Positions 46,327-56,527 are shown, counted from the first letter of the stretch. The stretch: DNA of 64,000 nucleotides from Chloroflexota bacterium (GCA_021323855.1 JAJPKE010000029.1:44441-108440), one strand, 5' to 3'. The notes: generated by a model from the letters alone, not told the origin. Made by a program: numbers and translations.

Positions 46327-47898
46327 CTATCTCGGCAGCAGATCAGGTCCCCAGATGGTGATCGTACCCAGCACGCTACTGTAGCACAACAGGTGTGAGC
46401 CATCGGGGGACCAGCGCAGCACATTGTTCGTCTGTATGAAGTCATTCGCCCCGATCTGCGCATTGGCGAGCGGCTGGAGATGCTCAACGATTGTGCCATT
46501 GGCGGTCGCATAGAGCGTGATTGGCGCGGAAGCGTTGCCTCCGTTACTTCCGTTGCCCCCATTCGAGTTTTGTTCTGGCAGCGCCGCCAGATAACGCCCG
46601 TCGGGTCGCCACGCCAGATCAACGGCTGGCTCCCGGTTGTTGCTGGCATCGGGTTGCAGGGAAAGCGCCACCTGCTGCATGGCGGCGTCGCGTATGGCGA
46701 TGGTTGGCGCCTGATCGAACATCAGCGCCTTCAATCCATCAGCAGTAGGAGCCGGCTTGCCTGCGGGCTGCACCAATCCACGGGACGTCACTTCACTTAT
46801 CAGATACTCTCCATCGGGCGACCACGCCAGGAATGCGCTGCCCCAGGTATAGGCGCCGGGCGATACCGTTACCGTCTGATTATTGACGAATCCCACTGTT
46901 TGCAACACGATTGCGCCCGGCTGCCAGATGGTGAAGGAAGTGCCGCCATCTGGATTGCCGACCGGCGTATTGGGCGCGGTAGCGCCTGTGAGCGAACCAT
47001 TGGGCGTCAGCGTGCCACCAGCCGACCAGGTATAGCTCATGCCAGGAGCTAGCGAGAAATAGAGGCCACTCTGAGGATTTGGTGGTAATAGGAAGGATTT
47101 GCCGCTCGTCACATTTACGCCAAGCGGCGTATAATCGGTGACACTTGTCTGCTGAGATAGGATGGCGCGTTCGTTGGTGCCATCAGGATTCATCAAGGCA
47201 ATCCCTGTAACGCCCGGCAACTCGTCGCCGTTGGTATCCTTCCAGCGATTGACGAAGAAGGAGATTGCAAGCTGCTTGCCATTTGGCGACCAGGCCAGCG
47301 CGCCATAGTCAATCACCGTTTTGTTGACGTTGGGGCCGGTGCCTTGCCGAGTGACCGGACCGGGCGCGGGAAAACCAGGGGTTGCGGCGATGGCGTCATC
47401 AGGGAGGATGGTATGCACGAGCTGTCCGGTCGCGGCGTCGTAGATATGAATGACGCCTGGATGGTATTCGTAGCCCGAAGGGAAATCTATCCCGCACTGG
47501 TCGCGGTATCCCAGAACGGCAATCTGCTTGCCATCTGGCGACCAGGCAATGTCACGGATGCACGTTTGTGCGCCAAGTGAGGGTGCGATGGAGACCGGCG
47601 CCGCTGGTTGCTGGGGCGCTGTGTTGATCTGGTGAAGAACGATGCCAGCGATGACGATGATAGCCAGCAACACACCGCCGATGACCAGCAGCGGTTGCCG
47701 CCGTGCTGAGCGCGGCGGCGCCAGTGAGATGCGCGGCGGACGCACAACCGCCGGTGTATTGGCGGATGCCTGCGGCGAGGGTGAGCGAACTGGCTCCTGT
47801 TTTGCGCTCTGCCCCTGTTGTGCAAGGCTGCTCAGCGCTTCGAGACGGCGCCTGCGCGCCTCGTCGTTGGATAGCGGTGCTTGCGGACCGTCAGACAT
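46327..47898 (-). CDS. Membrane-anchored WD40/TolB-like beta-propeller protein
   Basis: 523 residues from ATG 47898 (AAAGAGAG upstream). A cytoplasmic tail of about 70 residues, one TM helix (LLVIGGVLLAIIVIAGIVL), then an outer domain with at least four repeats of the type WSPDGKQIAVLG, WSPNGKQLAISF, WSPDGEYLISEV, WRPDGRYLAALP and WSPDGSHLLCYS. This is a propeller usually used for protein contact. A Ser/Asn/Gly repeat (NGGNGSNGGN) loop lies near residue 460. Short Chloroflexota-style surface protein; function unknown. Confidence 0.8.
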   Translation of the reverse strand: MSDGPQAPLSNDEARRRRLEALSSLAQQGQSAKQEPVRSPSPQASANTPAVVRPPRISLAPPRSARRQPLLVIGGVLLAIIVIAGIVLHQINTAPQQPAAPVSIAPSLGAQTCIRDIAWSPDGKQIAVLGYRDQCGIDFPSGYEYHPGVIHIYDAATGQLVHTILPDDAIAATPGFPAPGPVTRQGTGPNVNKTVIDYGALAWSPNGKQLAISFFVNRWKDTNGDELPGVTGIALMNPDGTNERAILSQQTSVTDYTPLGVNVTSGKSFLLPPNPQSGLYFSLAPGMSYTWSAGGTLTPNGSLTGATAPNTPVGNPDGGTSFTIWQPGAIVLQTVGFVNNQTVTVSPGAYTWGSAFLAWSPDGEYLISEVTSRGLVQPAGKPAPTADGLKALMFDQAPTIAIRDAAMQQVALSLQPDASNNREPAVDLAWRPDGRYLAALPEQNSNGGNGSNGGNASAPITLYATANGTIVEHLQPLANAQIGANDFIQTNNVLRWSPDGSHLLCYSSVLGTITIWGPDLLPR

Positions 47899-48135
47899 CG
47901 CGCGTCTCTCTTTCTGCCATCCCTGGGGGAGGCAAAGAGGCACCTTCGTTGACCTTTTCTTTGTATGACGGCAAACAGCGGCCTCTGTTTACGCGCAGGT
48001 TTCGGCGTTGTGGGTTGACGAAGATGGGACAGAAAAAGACAAATGGTGGCAAAATATCGTATACTGAATGGTGAGATGATAGGTATCCGCTCATCACCCT
48101 GACGACTGATGGCGATGAGGGAGGGATAAACACTT

Positions 48136-48294
48136 ATGAACCAGCGCAGGCGCATCCGCCTGAGTACAATGGAAATTGTGCTAATCGCCACCTTGATTGG
48201 CTCCCTACTGTTGAGCCTGTTGCAGAGCTTCCAGCAGGAACGGCTTCTTGCCAGCAGCTACGATGACCGCGACGCGAGCGGAGAGCATCAGTAG
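48136..48294 (+). CDS. 52-residue single-pass membrane protein
   Basis: Too short for the track. ATG 48136 follows GGAGGG at about 10 bp. The product starts MNQRRRIRLSTMEIVLIAT: a basic N-terminus, one hydrophobic helix of about 17 residues (IVLIATLIGSLLLSLL), then a polar acidic tail ending SGEHQ. It lies alone between the divergent WD40-like gene and prfA, 182 bp before prfA. Topology rules predict the N-terminus inside. Function unknown; it could be a small membrane regulator or a toxin-like peptide. Confidence 0.5.
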   Translation: MNQRRRIRLSTMEIVLIATLIGSLLLSLLQSFQQERLLASSYDDRDASGEHQ

Positions 48295-48476
48295 CGACGC
48301 TATGCTGCGCCCCATGTACCCCATGCAATGAGACCGAGCGTATATCAGGCACCCATCGAGTGCGCGCCGGGTCGGGGTGGATGGGGCGTCGCTGTGCCCA
48401 CAGAACAGCGACAACTACGTCTTTCCGTTCTCGATGCAACACGCAGCATTGACTGCTCACAAGGAGCTTTCCTATT

Positions 48477-49574
48477 ATGAAAACCGCAGATATTGACAGC
48501 AAATTGGCGGCCATCGAAAGCCGCTATGAAGAGATCAACCACCTGATGGCGCAGCCGGAAACCGCCAGCGATCCAGAATTGCTGGAACGCTATGGGCGCG
48601 AATACGCCAGCATCTCTGAGGTGGTGCAGGCATACAAGGCGCTTCAGGTTACCCGCACACAGATCACCGAAACTGAGCAGATGCTCGACGGCGAGCTGGA
48701 CGACGAACTGCGCGACCTCGCCCGCGAGGAATTGGCGCAGCTTCAGCAGCGCGAGGAAGAGTATCTCAAAGAGATTCAGGTCGCTCTGCTGCCTACAGAC
48801 ATCATGGACGACCGCAACGCCATCGTCACCATTCAGGCGGGCGCGGGCGGCGATGAGGCTGGCCTCTTCGCGGCTGACCTCTTCCGCATGTATACACGCT
48901 ATGCCGAGGCGCATCGCTGGACCGTAGAACTCCTCAACACCAGTATCAGCGGCGCAGGCGGCTACCGCGAAGTCGTCTTCGAGGTGCGGGGGCGTGGCGC
49001 GTATGCGCGGATGAAGTACGAAGGGGGCACCCATCGGGTGCAGCGCGTGCCGACCACTGAAGCGCAGGGGCGCATCCACACCTCCACGGCGAAGGTGATT
49101 GTACTGCCGGAGGCGGAGGAAGTTGAAGTGGAGATACGGCCTGAAGATATCCGCGTGGATGTCTACCGCTCCACCGGACACGGCGGCCAGAGCGTCAACA
49201 CGACCGACTCTGCCGTGCGTATCACGCATCTTCCCAGCGGTCTGGTCGTCACCTGCCAGGACGAAAAATCGCAGATCAAGAACAAGGCGAAGGCGCTGGG
49301 CGTGCTGCGTTCGCGCCTCTGGGACCTGGAACAGCAGAAGCGCGCGGCGGCGGAGGGGGCGGCGCGGCGTTCGCAGGTGCAGACGGGCGACCGCAGCGAG
49401 AAGATTCGCACGTATAATTTTCCGCAGGACCGTATCACTGACCATCGCATCAATCTGACGGTCCACAACTTGCCACGAGTGCTGGATGGCGAACTCGACG
49501 TGCTGACCGACGCGCTCATTACGTCTGACCAGGCGGAGAAGCTGGCCAGCATGTTTGAGAACACGGATAACTGA
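48477..49574 (+). CDS. prfA: Peptide chain release factor 1
   Basis: 365 residues, normal RF1 length. The peptidyl-tRNA hydrolysis motif GHGGQSVNTTDSAVRITH and the stop-codon recognition tripeptide in HRVQRVPTTEAQGRIHTS (PTT, of the P-x-T type for RF1) are visible. AAGGAGC precedes the ATG. It terminates translation at UAA and UAG on the ribosome. prmC, which often follows prfA, is not here; a GNAT gene is next, 44 bp on. Confidence 0.97.
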   Translation: MKTADIDSKLAAIESRYEEINHLMAQPETASDPELLERYGREYASISEVVQAYKALQVTRTQITETEQMLDGELDDELRDLAREELAQLQQREEEYLKEIQVALLPTDIMDDRNAIVTIQAGAGGDEAGLFAADLFRMYTRYAEAHRWTVELLNTSISGAGGYREVVFEVRGRGAYARMKYEGGTHRVQRVPTTEAQGRIHTSTAKVIVLPEAEEVEVEIRPEDIRVDVYRSTGHGGQSVNTTDSAVRITHLPSGLVVTCQDEKSQIKNKAKALGVLRSRLWDLEQQKRAAAEGAARRSQVQTGDRSEKIRTYNFPQDRITDHRINLTVHNLPRVLDGELDVLTDALITSDQAEKLASMFENTDN

Positions 49575-49618
49575 TGTCGCGATCTGGAATCATAAGATCA
49601 CCGGAGGGATAGGCCGCG

Positions 49619-50533
49619 ATGCACGAAACCAGCGATACAGAGCCGCCGCTGCCTCCGGTGCTGCCTGCGCATCCAGCCCGCGCGGCGGCGCGGATACGTC
49701 GCCTGGGTGCGCCGGAGCGCGCAGCGATGGAGGCGCTCTTTGCGCTGGCGCCGGGATACAGCCTGTTTCTCAGCACTAATCTCTCCTATCTGGATTCGAG
49801 TACTGGCCTCGTCCGCTATTGGGGAGCCTACAGGCAGGGTGAGCTGAATGCCGTGCTGATGATGGTTGGCCGCCGCGCGATGCTCTACACAGCGCCTGAT
49901 GCCATCTCCACAGCGACACTCGCGGCGCTGGCACGAGTGGCCGATGAGCAGCCGGTGGATTTCATCATGGGGCATCCCGCAGGCGTGGATGCGCTGCTCA
50001 CCTCGCCACGGCGCGAACAGGTACAGCGGCGCGAAGAACACTACCTCGCTGAATGCCACCCAGCAGGCGACCGGATGCCAGTGGTAACGCTGCCACCGGG
50101 AACGCTGATACGGCGTGCCCGGCCCAGCGACCTGGAAGCATTAACGACGCTCTACTACCGCACCGACGGGTTTGAGTCATTGAGCAAGGATCAGGTGCGC
50201 CGCACAATGTATGGGCGCGTGCGCTCCCTGCGCACCTGGGTCGCGGAGTATTCCGGACGGCTGCTCTCCGCCGCCAGCACCAGCGCCGAAACCGCGCGGG
50301 CGGCGATGGTCGGCGGCGTCTGGACGGCGCCAGAGGCGCGCGGGCGCGGCCTGAGTACCGCCGTGGTGGCGGCGCTCTCGCGCGAACTGCTGGGAGAACA
50401 GCGCCGCCCGTACCTGTTCTATCTCACCGGCAATACGCCCGCCGCGCATGTCTACGCGCGCGTGGGCTATCATACGATTGGGCGTTGGTCCATCGCCTAT
50501 CTGACGCCGGAGACTGGAAAAGAGGACTATTGA
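49619..50533 (+). CDS. GNAT family N-acetyltransferase
   Basis: 304 residues; GGAGGG lies 8 bp upstream of the ATG. The C-terminal half is a GNAT domain: IRRARPSDLEALTTLYYRTDGFE, then GVWTAPEARGRGLSTAVVAALSREL (acetyl-CoA pyrophosphate loop, here RGRGLS) and YLTGNTPAAHVYARVGYHTIGRW. The N-terminal half (residues 30-150) looks like a degenerate second GNAT fold, as in the two-domain DUF4081-type proteins. Substrate unknown. Between prfA and a HAD gene (6 bp to the next start), so possibly one transcription unit. Confidence 0.88.
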   Translation: MHETSDTEPPLPPVLPAHPARAAARIRRLGAPERAAMEALFALAPGYSLFLSTNLSYLDSSTGLVRYWGAYRQGELNAVLMMVGRRAMLYTAPDAISTATLAALARVADEQPVDFIMGHPAGVDALLTSPRREQVQRREEHYLAECHPAGDRMPVVTLPPGTLIRRARPSDLEALTTLYYRTDGFESLSKDQVRRTMYGRVRSLRTWVAEYSGRLLSAASTSAETARAAMVGGVWTAPEARGRGLSTAVVAALSRELLGEQRRPYLFYLTGNTPAAHVYARVGYHTIGRWSIAYLTPETGKEDY

Positions 50534-50539
50534 AGCGTC

Positions 50540-51310
50540 ATGCCTGAACATGAATCAACGTATCTCGCCAATCCGCAAGCCATTCGCGCTGTTTTTTTCG
50601 ACGTTGGTTATACGATGCTCGCCCCTCATCCTTCGATTGAAGATATCGTCAGCGCCGCCTGTGCAGAGCATGGCACCCCGGTAGATCGCGCCTGCCTGGA
50701 GCAGCAACTTCCCCACGCTGAAGCCACCCTGCGCAGTCTGGTGCGCGATAATCCCTGGACCTGGAGCGACGACGGCGCCATCGAACAGGTCTGGCGCAGC
50801 TACTTCACCGATTTGCTCACCCCCTGCCTGGCTGCGCTATCGCCCGATGAGCTGGCGACCTGCGCGGAAGAAGTGCGTATCGTCTTTGAGCAGGCCAGTA
50901 GTTACGCGCTCTTCCCTGATGTGCTGCCGGTATTGGAGACGCTGCACAATCACGAGATCACGCTTGGCATCATCTCAGATTGGGGCATCAGCCTGGGGTT
51001 GATCCTACGCCACCATGACCTCATTCACTACTTCGATTTTGCTGTCGCCTCGGCAGCGGTGCGGCTGGCGAAGCCCGATCCGCAGCTCTTCCAGACGGCG
51101 CTGCGCCGCGCCGATGCCATTCCCGATTATGCGCTGCACATTGGCGACTCCTACACGCTCGATGTGCTGGGCGCGCGGGCGGCGGGGATTACGCCGGTAC
51201 TGCTGGATCGCGCCGGTCGGTATGACCCTGCGCAGCTCGATTGCCTTGTCGTCCACGATCTCTATGAACTGCTGGATGCGCTGGCTATCCCCCGCCCGGA
51301 GCAGGCGTAG
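50540..51310 (+). CDS. HAD family hydrolase (HDHD3-like)
   Basis: 256 residues. Motif I is VFFDVGYTMLAP: the nucleophile Asp is kept, while the usual second Asp is Gly, as in HDHD3-type members. Motif II is GIISDWG, motif III K in LAKPDPQLFQ and motif IV HIGDSYTLDVLGA. The C1 cap is helical (residues 30-130). A phosphatase for a small metabolite is likely, although the missing general acid would slow turnover. It ends before a cluster of small hairpins. Confidence 0.87.
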   Translation: MPEHESTYLANPQAIRAVFFDVGYTMLAPHPSIEDIVSAACAEHGTPVDRACLEQQLPHAEATLRSLVRDNPWTWSDDGAIEQVWRSYFTDLLTPCLAALSPDELATCAEEVRIVFEQASSYALFPDVLPVLETLHNHEITLGIISDWGISLGLILRHHDLIHYFDFAVASAAVRLAKPDPQLFQTALRRADAIPDYALHIGDSYTLDVLGARAAGITPVLLDRAGRYDPAQLDCLVVHDLYELLDALAIPRPEQA

Positions 51311-51336
51311 TCAGTTTGTATTGGTGGTCATCTTCT

Positions 51337-51436
51337 CGGCTTTGAAAAGCCGGGGCACGATGAAAATAGGCTAAAGCCTGGCACTGCGCCTGCCAGGACT
51401 TCAGTTTATCGCTTGTGCGTCGGCACTTCAGTGCCG
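51337..51436. repeat. Cluster of four short hairpins between convergent genes
   Basis: CGGCTTT-GA-AAAGCCG (51337-51352), AGGCTAAAGCCT (51368-51379), CCTGGCA/TGCCAGG (51377-51397) and CGGCACTTCAGTGCCG (51421-51436). They lie end to end between the HAD and SprT-like genes; the last one includes the SprT-like stop codon. Resembles a REP-like repeat unit and may also act as a bidirectional terminator. Confidence 0.6.
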
Positions 51437-52264
51437 CGAAGGCTGAGCGAAATCGCGCAGTTCCAGCAGGAAGGCCGCGTTGTAGTTGCGATCACAGCGC
51501 CCACAGGAGACCGGACGCGAATAGCGGCGCACGCGCGGATATTCTTTCTGGCACTGCGGGCAGACATAGAGATAGCGATAGGGACGCGCACGCCGCAGCG
51601 ATTCTTCGCGGCGGCGCGATTCCTCACGCAGCAGCGCGCGCAGCATTTCAGGGTCGCGTTCCGTCACCGCTGCCTCGTCTATGGAGATCGAATCGTAGCC
51701 GTGGCAGCGGTGCTTGCGTGGATGCCCCTGCACACGGTCCGCCAGATGAATCAACTCGTGCGCCACTGTCACCTCGATGCCCAACGGTAACAGGTCCGGC
51801 TCGACGAAGATTAGATGCCGGTAATCCTGGGGCGTATCTGGTGTTGTATCCGGCGCGGCGCTGGCTAGAGTCTCATTCGCTGCGGGGAAGGTCATCTCAA
51901 CGAAGCCGGGAAGCGCCAATTGCACACGGCCAGCGGCATTGGCGTTGGCATTCGTGCCCGCGTTCGCCTCAGCGGGAGCCGTCAGCAGCGCGTTGCCGCT
52001 CTCGCCGGTTTGCTGCGCGGTGGGCAGGTAACAATAACAGCCGAGGGCCAGCGAATTCAGCCGCCGCCCTGTCCAGCGATGAAACTCACTGCGATCAATC
52101 GTGACGGCTAGATGGTGCGCCTCGGCCTCCGGCAGCCGCAATTTCTGCCAATAATATTCCAGCCAGTGCGCAACATCGGCGCCAGCGTGAATCAGTGGCA
52201 ACAGATGGGCTGCCGGCGCATCCGGTGTGCGAAGTTGTTGGCGTTGACGTGTGCTGTTTTGCAT
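51428..52264 (-). CDS. SprT-like zinc metalloprotein
   Basis: 278 residues from ATG 52264 (track start 52339 lacks a site). VTVAHELIHLADRVQGHPRKHRCHGYDS has the HExxH zincin motif, with further His residues downstream. VCPQCQKEYP and VSCGRCDRNYN form a C-terminal zinc ribbon as in SprT/Spartan. A low-complexity stretch of Ala/Asn/Thr (about residues 95-115) interrupts the middle. SprT-like proteases cleave DNA-protein crosslinks in eukaryotes; bacterial roles are less clear. Confidence 0.78.
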   Translation of the reverse strand: MQNSTRQRQQLRTPDAPAAHLLPLIHAGADVAHWLEYYWQKLRLPEAEAHHLAVTIDRSEFHRWTGRRLNSLALGCYCYLPTAQQTGESGNALLTAPAEANAGTNANANAAGRVQLALPGFVEMTFPAANETLASAAPDTTPDTPQDYRHLIFVEPDLLPLGIEVTVAHELIHLADRVQGHPRKHRCHGYDSISIDEAAVTERDPEMLRALLREESRRREESLRRARPYRYLYVCPQCQKEYPRVRRYSRPVSCGRCDRNYNAAFLLELRDFAQPSRH

Positions 52265-52469
52265 ATCCTGGATGCCAGCGACGACACGCTGCCGTCGCGT
52301 TCCCCTTTCCTGGATAGAACGCCTCGCGAGCGTAAACACATATCCCCATGAGCAACATCACCGCACGGTAGCTGCAAACCCAGGAAAGCAGCAGGACGGC
52401 GCCGATGCTCTTGTGCGTCAATCGTAGTAACGCGCGATATCAGGGGAAGTATCGCGCGGTACCACGTTG

Positions 52470-53987
52470 CTAGCCCAAAGGCGGGACGGGGGTAGAAGTG
52501 GTGGAAGATTGTTGCGAATCGGAGGGTGTCTCTTGCTGTTCTCGTTGTTCTTGTTGCGTCAGCGCGGCATAGCCTTCCGCGCGCAGCCGCAGGTCATAGA
52601 GCAGCGTGACATAGGTGATAGCGATGAAGGGCACGGTAAAAAGATAGGCAATCGGGGTGGCGATGAAATCGCTGAGAATGGGCGAGGCGGCGCCGAAGAG
52701 TGAGGCAATGAACAGCACCATCCAGGCCATGATACCAGTCAGCAGGATAACACCGAAGGTGCGCCAGAAGTTGCCGCGCGTGATTCGCCAGCTACGCACC
52801 ATTGCCTGCCGCACGCTGATGCGGTCAGTCGCGGCGGCATAAGGCGCGAGACCAAGCCGCACGGCAAAGAGAATCGCTAGAGTGATGCCGATGATGCCCA
52901 GGATCGAACCGAGGCAGGTAAGGAGTTGCACAAAGCCCGATGCTGTTGCAGCATTGGAGGTATCGCAGAGATTCATGCCGCTGGTGCTGGCAAACACGAT
53001 GGTGAAACAGATGGCCGCAGGCGCCAGCGCCAGATAATATGCGCCGCCCGCCAGCAACGATGCGCCAAGCGTCGGCGCGAAACGGCGCAGACCGCTGCCG
53101 AAGCTGCGTTTGACAGAGATTTTGCGGTCCAGCACGGCATCGCGCGCGCCGTTGCTCATCACCGCCGTCTGCAAGGCAGTGGCGAATACACTCACGATGA
53201 GCAGTGCGCCCCAGATCAGCGCATCACGAATCAGCGCGTTGCCTGCCTCGAACTGATAGGGAAACGTGCAACTGGTTGTGCTCAACTGCCCTGATACTGA
53301 GGGATTGGGCTGTATGATAATCGAGAGTAGGTAACTTGCCCCGCCATCCAGCAGGCCGGTCAGCAGCGCGACACAGAGGCCTAGCAGCAGCCAGATGCGC
53401 AGGCGGCTGGCGTACAACTGATAAATCGCCGCCAGTAACTCACCGAATCTGCGTGGAAACGGCGTCAACACGCCACGGAAGCGCCGCTCCGCCAGCGATT
53501 GCATCGCCGCGCGCTGCTCCGGCGTGGGAACGGGCGCATAGCCAGTGGCCGGTGGATAGGGATAGGTCGGGTACGGTGGATAGGATGGATATCCTGGCGC
53601 AGATACGATGCCAGTAGGGTTGTTGGGATCATACGGCGGCGCTGGCGGAAGCCCCGCATAGCCTGGATAGCCTGGATATGTGGGATAGGGATACGGATAG
53701 GCGCCAGCGGGCACGCCAAAGCCCGCAGGACGCAGTTCTGGCCGCAGGCGATACAACGCCTCCAATGCCGTGGCGCCGTCGCCCTCGCGCTCTGGCTGAT
53801 ATTCCAGCAGCCCCATCCCGGCCACACGGAAGGCAATCGTCTCCGGATTGGGCGAGACACGTCGCGCATCCTGGATTTTCGCCAGTTCGATCACTTTATC
53901 GCCAGCGCGTACCCCATCCGGTGCAATCTGTAATGTCGTGCCATCCCGCAGCAGGATGCTTGCAAGAGGCGCTACCCCTCCGTCCAC
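52470..53987 (-). CDS. Membrane protein with Tyr/Pro-rich linker and six-helix domain
   Basis: 505 residues from GTG 53987, chosen because AAAAAGGGAG lies 6 bp upstream; the track start (TTG 54074) has none. Residues 1-85 form a small soluble domain (ASILLRDGTTLQIAPDGVRAGDKVIELA) like a PH-type or SHOCT-associated module. Residues 90-165 are a YPYPTYPGYPGY-type linker. From 185 on, six helices resemble the membrane domain linked with glycerophosphodiester phosphodiesterases. Function unknown; no neighbour is informative. Confidence 0.7.
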   Translation of the reverse strand: MDGGVAPLASILLRDGTTLQIAPDGVRAGDKVIELAKIQDARRVSPNPETIAFRVAGMGLLEYQPEREGDGATALEALYRLRPELRPAGFGVPAGAYPYPYPTYPGYPGYAGLPPAPPYDPNNPTGIVSAPGYPSYPPYPTYPYPPATGYAPVPTPEQRAAMQSLAERRFRGVLTPFPRRFGELLAAIYQLYASRLRIWLLLGLCVALLTGLLDGGASYLLSIIIQPNPSVSGQLSTTSCTFPYQFEAGNALIRDALIWGALLIVSVFATALQTAVMSNGARDAVLDRKISVKRSFGSGLRRFAPTLGASLLAGGAYYLALAPAAICFTIVFASTSGMNLCDTSNAATASGFVQLLTCLGSILGIIGITLAILFAVRLGLAPYAAATDRISVRQAMVRSWRITRGNFWRTFGVILLTGIMAWMVLFIASLFGAASPILSDFIATPIAYLFTVPFIAITYVTLLYDLRLRAEGYAALTQQEQREQQETPSDSQQSSTTSTPVPPLG

Positions 53988-54234
53988 ATGTGGCTCCCTT
54001 TTTGCGTTTCGCCCAGGCGACGGCGCAACACAGCCGTCAGCGCCCATGCTATCAGGAACAGCAGCGTTTCGCAAGGCGGCGACCTAAGAAGATACTCGCA
54101 ATTTGCATCGTCCCGATGCTTTCAATGATTTCATCTTGTTATAGTACGGGCAATACCTCTACATTTTCATGGAACCAATGAACACACGTCTATGCTAGAG
54201 GCAAGTTCCATAGAAGGTGACGGCCAGCAGTTAT

Positions 54235-55488
54235 ATGCTCTATGATCGTTTCCTGAGCGAGCAACCAGAGGCGGCGCAAGAGGCGCTGCGACGCAGGCAC
54301 GCGGGCGCTGCGGCGGAGAAGACGCTCGATCAGTGGCTCGCGTTCGAAGCCACCCGGCGCAAGACGGCGGCGCGACGCGATGCGCTGGCCCTGGCGCTAC
54401 GGTCGCTACGTGAGTCCGCTGCTGCTGGCGAGCTACGCGCGGCAGAGCGCGAACTGCGCGCAGTGGAGGAGGCGCTAGTTATCACCGAGGCGCAGGCGCG
54501 GCGACTGCTATTGCGACTGCCGAATTTGCCAGATCAGCGTGTGCCCTCCGGCAGAGGAGCCGCCCATCACCAGGAGCTACGGCGCTGGGGAGAGCCGCCA
54601 ATCTTCTCGTTTACGCCACGCCGCCACGATGACCTCGGCGCTGCCCTGGGCATCCTCGATCTGCCACGCGCGACGCGGCTGGCCGGTCCGCGTTTTCCGC
54701 TGCTGGTGGGGGCCGGCGCGCGCCTGTCGCGGGCGCTGGCGGCGTTCATGCTGGACATGCACACCGCCCGTGGCTACACGGAAATTGCGCCGCCGCATCT
54801 GCTCAACGCTGAAACGCTGGAAGGTACCGGCCATTTGCCGCGCCATGAAGATGACCTCTACAGCATCACCCGCGACGGATTGCTGCTCAGCCCCACCGCC
54901 GAAGCGCAACTCGTCGCGCTCCACGCTGGCGAAACGCTCGTCGCCACAGCATTGCCGCTTGCCTACACTGCCTGCACACCAGCGTTCCGGCGGGAGGCTG
55001 GCTCCTCACGCGCGGCCACCCGTGGGCTGATTCGCCAGCATCAATTCGACAAGGTGGAACTGGTGCGCATCGTCGCGCCGGAAGATGCAGACACCGCCTT
55101 CGAGACGCTGCTTGCGGATGCCGAGGCGGTGCTGCGGCGACTCGAACTGCCGTACCGCGTGGTGGCGCTGCCCGCAGGTGATTTGCCGTTTGCCAGCCAG
55201 CGCACCTATGACCTGGAAGTCTGGATGCCGGGGCAGGGCAGTTATGTCGAGATTTCTTCGATTAGTGACTGCGGACCCTTCCAGGCGCGGCGCCTGAAGC
55301 TGCGCTATCGCCCATCCGGCGGTGGGCGGGCGCGCTATCCGCATACACTCAATGGCTCGGCGCTGGCGATTGGCCGGACACTGGCGGCGCTCCTGGAAAA
55401 CGGCCAGCGCGCAGATGGCTCACTGGCGCTGCCATCTGCGCTTGCGCCGTACTTTCCAGATCGCTTGCTCATTCCGCCGGAACGGTAG
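54235..55488 (+). CDS. serS: Serine--tRNA ligase
   Basis: 417 residues. I choose ATG 54235 because [21 protein letters not shown] aligns with the usual SerRS beginning; the track uses GTG 54217. Class II motif 2 is [30 protein letters not shown], motif 3 is [23 protein letters not shown], and the serine pocket TAE is in [15 protein letters not shown]. The N-terminal coiled-coil arm that holds the long variable arm of tRNA-Ser is somewhat short and lacks the usual RN..SK motif, so this SerRS is divergent. It overlaps the opposing IMPase gene by 20 bp. Confidence 0.92.
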   Translation: MLYDRFLSEQPEAAQEALRRRHAGAAAEKTLDQWLAFEATRRKTAARRDALALALRSLRESAAAGELRAAERELRAVEEALVITEAQARRLLLRLPNLPDQRVPSGRGAAHHQELRRWGEPPIFSFTPRRHDDLGAALGILDLPRATRLAGPRFPLLVGAGARLSRALAAFMLDMHTARGYTEIAPPHLLNAETLEGTGHLPRHEDDLYSITRDGLLLSPTAEAQLVALHAGETLVATALPLAYTACTPAFRREAGSSRAATRGLIRQHQFDKVELVRIVAPEDADTAFETLLADAEAVLRRLELPYRVVALPAGDLPFASQRTYDLEVWMPGQGSYVEISSISDCGPFQARRLKLRYRPSGGGRARYPHTLNGSALAIGRTLAALLENGQRADGSLALPSALAPYFPDRLLIPPER

Positions 55489-56527
55489 CCATTGGGAGCA
55501 GGTCTCGCCGTGCGAGCGCGCGATGCAGCGCTGGTTCGACCAACGCGCGAATGGCGGAGTTGGCGTAGCCAATCCAGGCGACATCGGTAGAGACATCCAG
55601 CGGCGCGTCGAGCGGCTGACCGGCCCCATCGGTGACGATGACGCCTGCCTCCTCGGCAAGTAGCAGGGTCGAGAGGTCATAGGGGTGCGCGCAGACACCG
55701 AGTGCGCGCCCTTGCCGCGCCAGCATCGGCTCAACCAGCGGGCGCAGGTCCATAGTCACACGGTCATGCCCGGCAATCAACTCATAGAGCTGGCCGCCGC
55801 TGGAAATATACTGGTCCTCGAAGCAGGCGGCGCGTCCCTTGCGTACCGGACCCAGCGCCTCGCGCATGATCTCTTCGTCTATCGCCGCCAGTTCCTCGCG
55901 CATACCGGGGAAGAAGCGGCAGACAGTGGCGAATCCCTGCGCGATATCGGTTGCGCCGCTGGGGCGGAGAATCAACGGTCTGCGCTCGCCGGTCAGACGG
56001 TTATAGCGTTCGGCGCAGAGACCTCCGCCACGCATCGCCCAGAGTTCATCGCTGAGATGCTGCTTGACGAGCGGAATTTCCGTCTGGAGCGCGCACTCGA
56101 TGTCGCGCAGGCGGGTATCCGCTCCGTGGTTGGGCGCGACGCCGGTGAGAATCCAGGCGCTACGTTTCTGGTACATGTAAGGGCGCGTGCCATCTATTGG
56201 GTCCACGAGGATGCACACCTCGGCGTCATCGGTGGCGCAGCCACGCGGCAGCACCAGTCGCCCCTCGCCAAAGCCGGTGTCGTGCAGCCCCTCAGCAATC
56301 AGCATCAGTGGGCGTTCGGGCGCAATTTCGTGCTCGAAGAAGGCCACCAGCCGCTCCTCGCTCACCCGGTCAATGGCGAAAATGGTATCAGACGCCTGTT
56401 CGCTGTCATCCTCGACTCGCGCCAGCGCCTCGCTGCTGGCCTGTTCCGCCTGCGCCACCACGGTCCGCCGGATATCATCATGTAGCGCACGTAACTGCGC
56501 CAGCAATCGCTCAAGGTCGCGTATCAT
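55469..56527 (-). CDS. Inositol monophosphatase (IMPase) family protein
   Basis: 352 residues from ATG 56527 (GGAGGG 8 bp upstream). Metal and phosphate motif [21 protein letters not shown] and the C-terminal metal Asp region [28 protein letters not shown] are present. The Glu that precedes motif 1 appears as [10 protein letters not shown]. About 80 residues longer than typical IMPase, with an insert around the tRNA-like [19 protein letters not shown]. Substrate may be a sugar phosphate or a nucleotide such as PAP. Confidence 0.82.
   Translation of the reverse strand: MIRDLERLLAQLRALHDDIRRTVVAQAEQASSEALARVEDDSEQASDTIFAIDRVSEERLVAFFEHEIAPERPLMLIAEGLHDTGFGEGRLVLPRGCATDDAEVCILVDPIDGTRPYMYQKRSAWILTGVAPNHGADTRLRDIECALQTEIPLVKQHLSDELWAMRGGGLCAERYNRLTGERRPLILRPSGATDIAQGFATVCRFFPGMREELAAIDEEIMREALGPVRKGRAACFEDQYISSGGQLYELIAGHDRVTMDLRPLVEPMLARQGRALGVCAHPYDLSTLLLAEEAGVIVTDGAGQPLDAPLDVSTDVAWIGYANSAIRALVEPALHRALARRDLLPMATVPAE

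Noticed and set aside
55685-56485. 266-aa plus-strand ORF opposite the IMPase gene
   Set aside because: Shadow frame without a ribosome site; IMPase motifs are on the minus strand.
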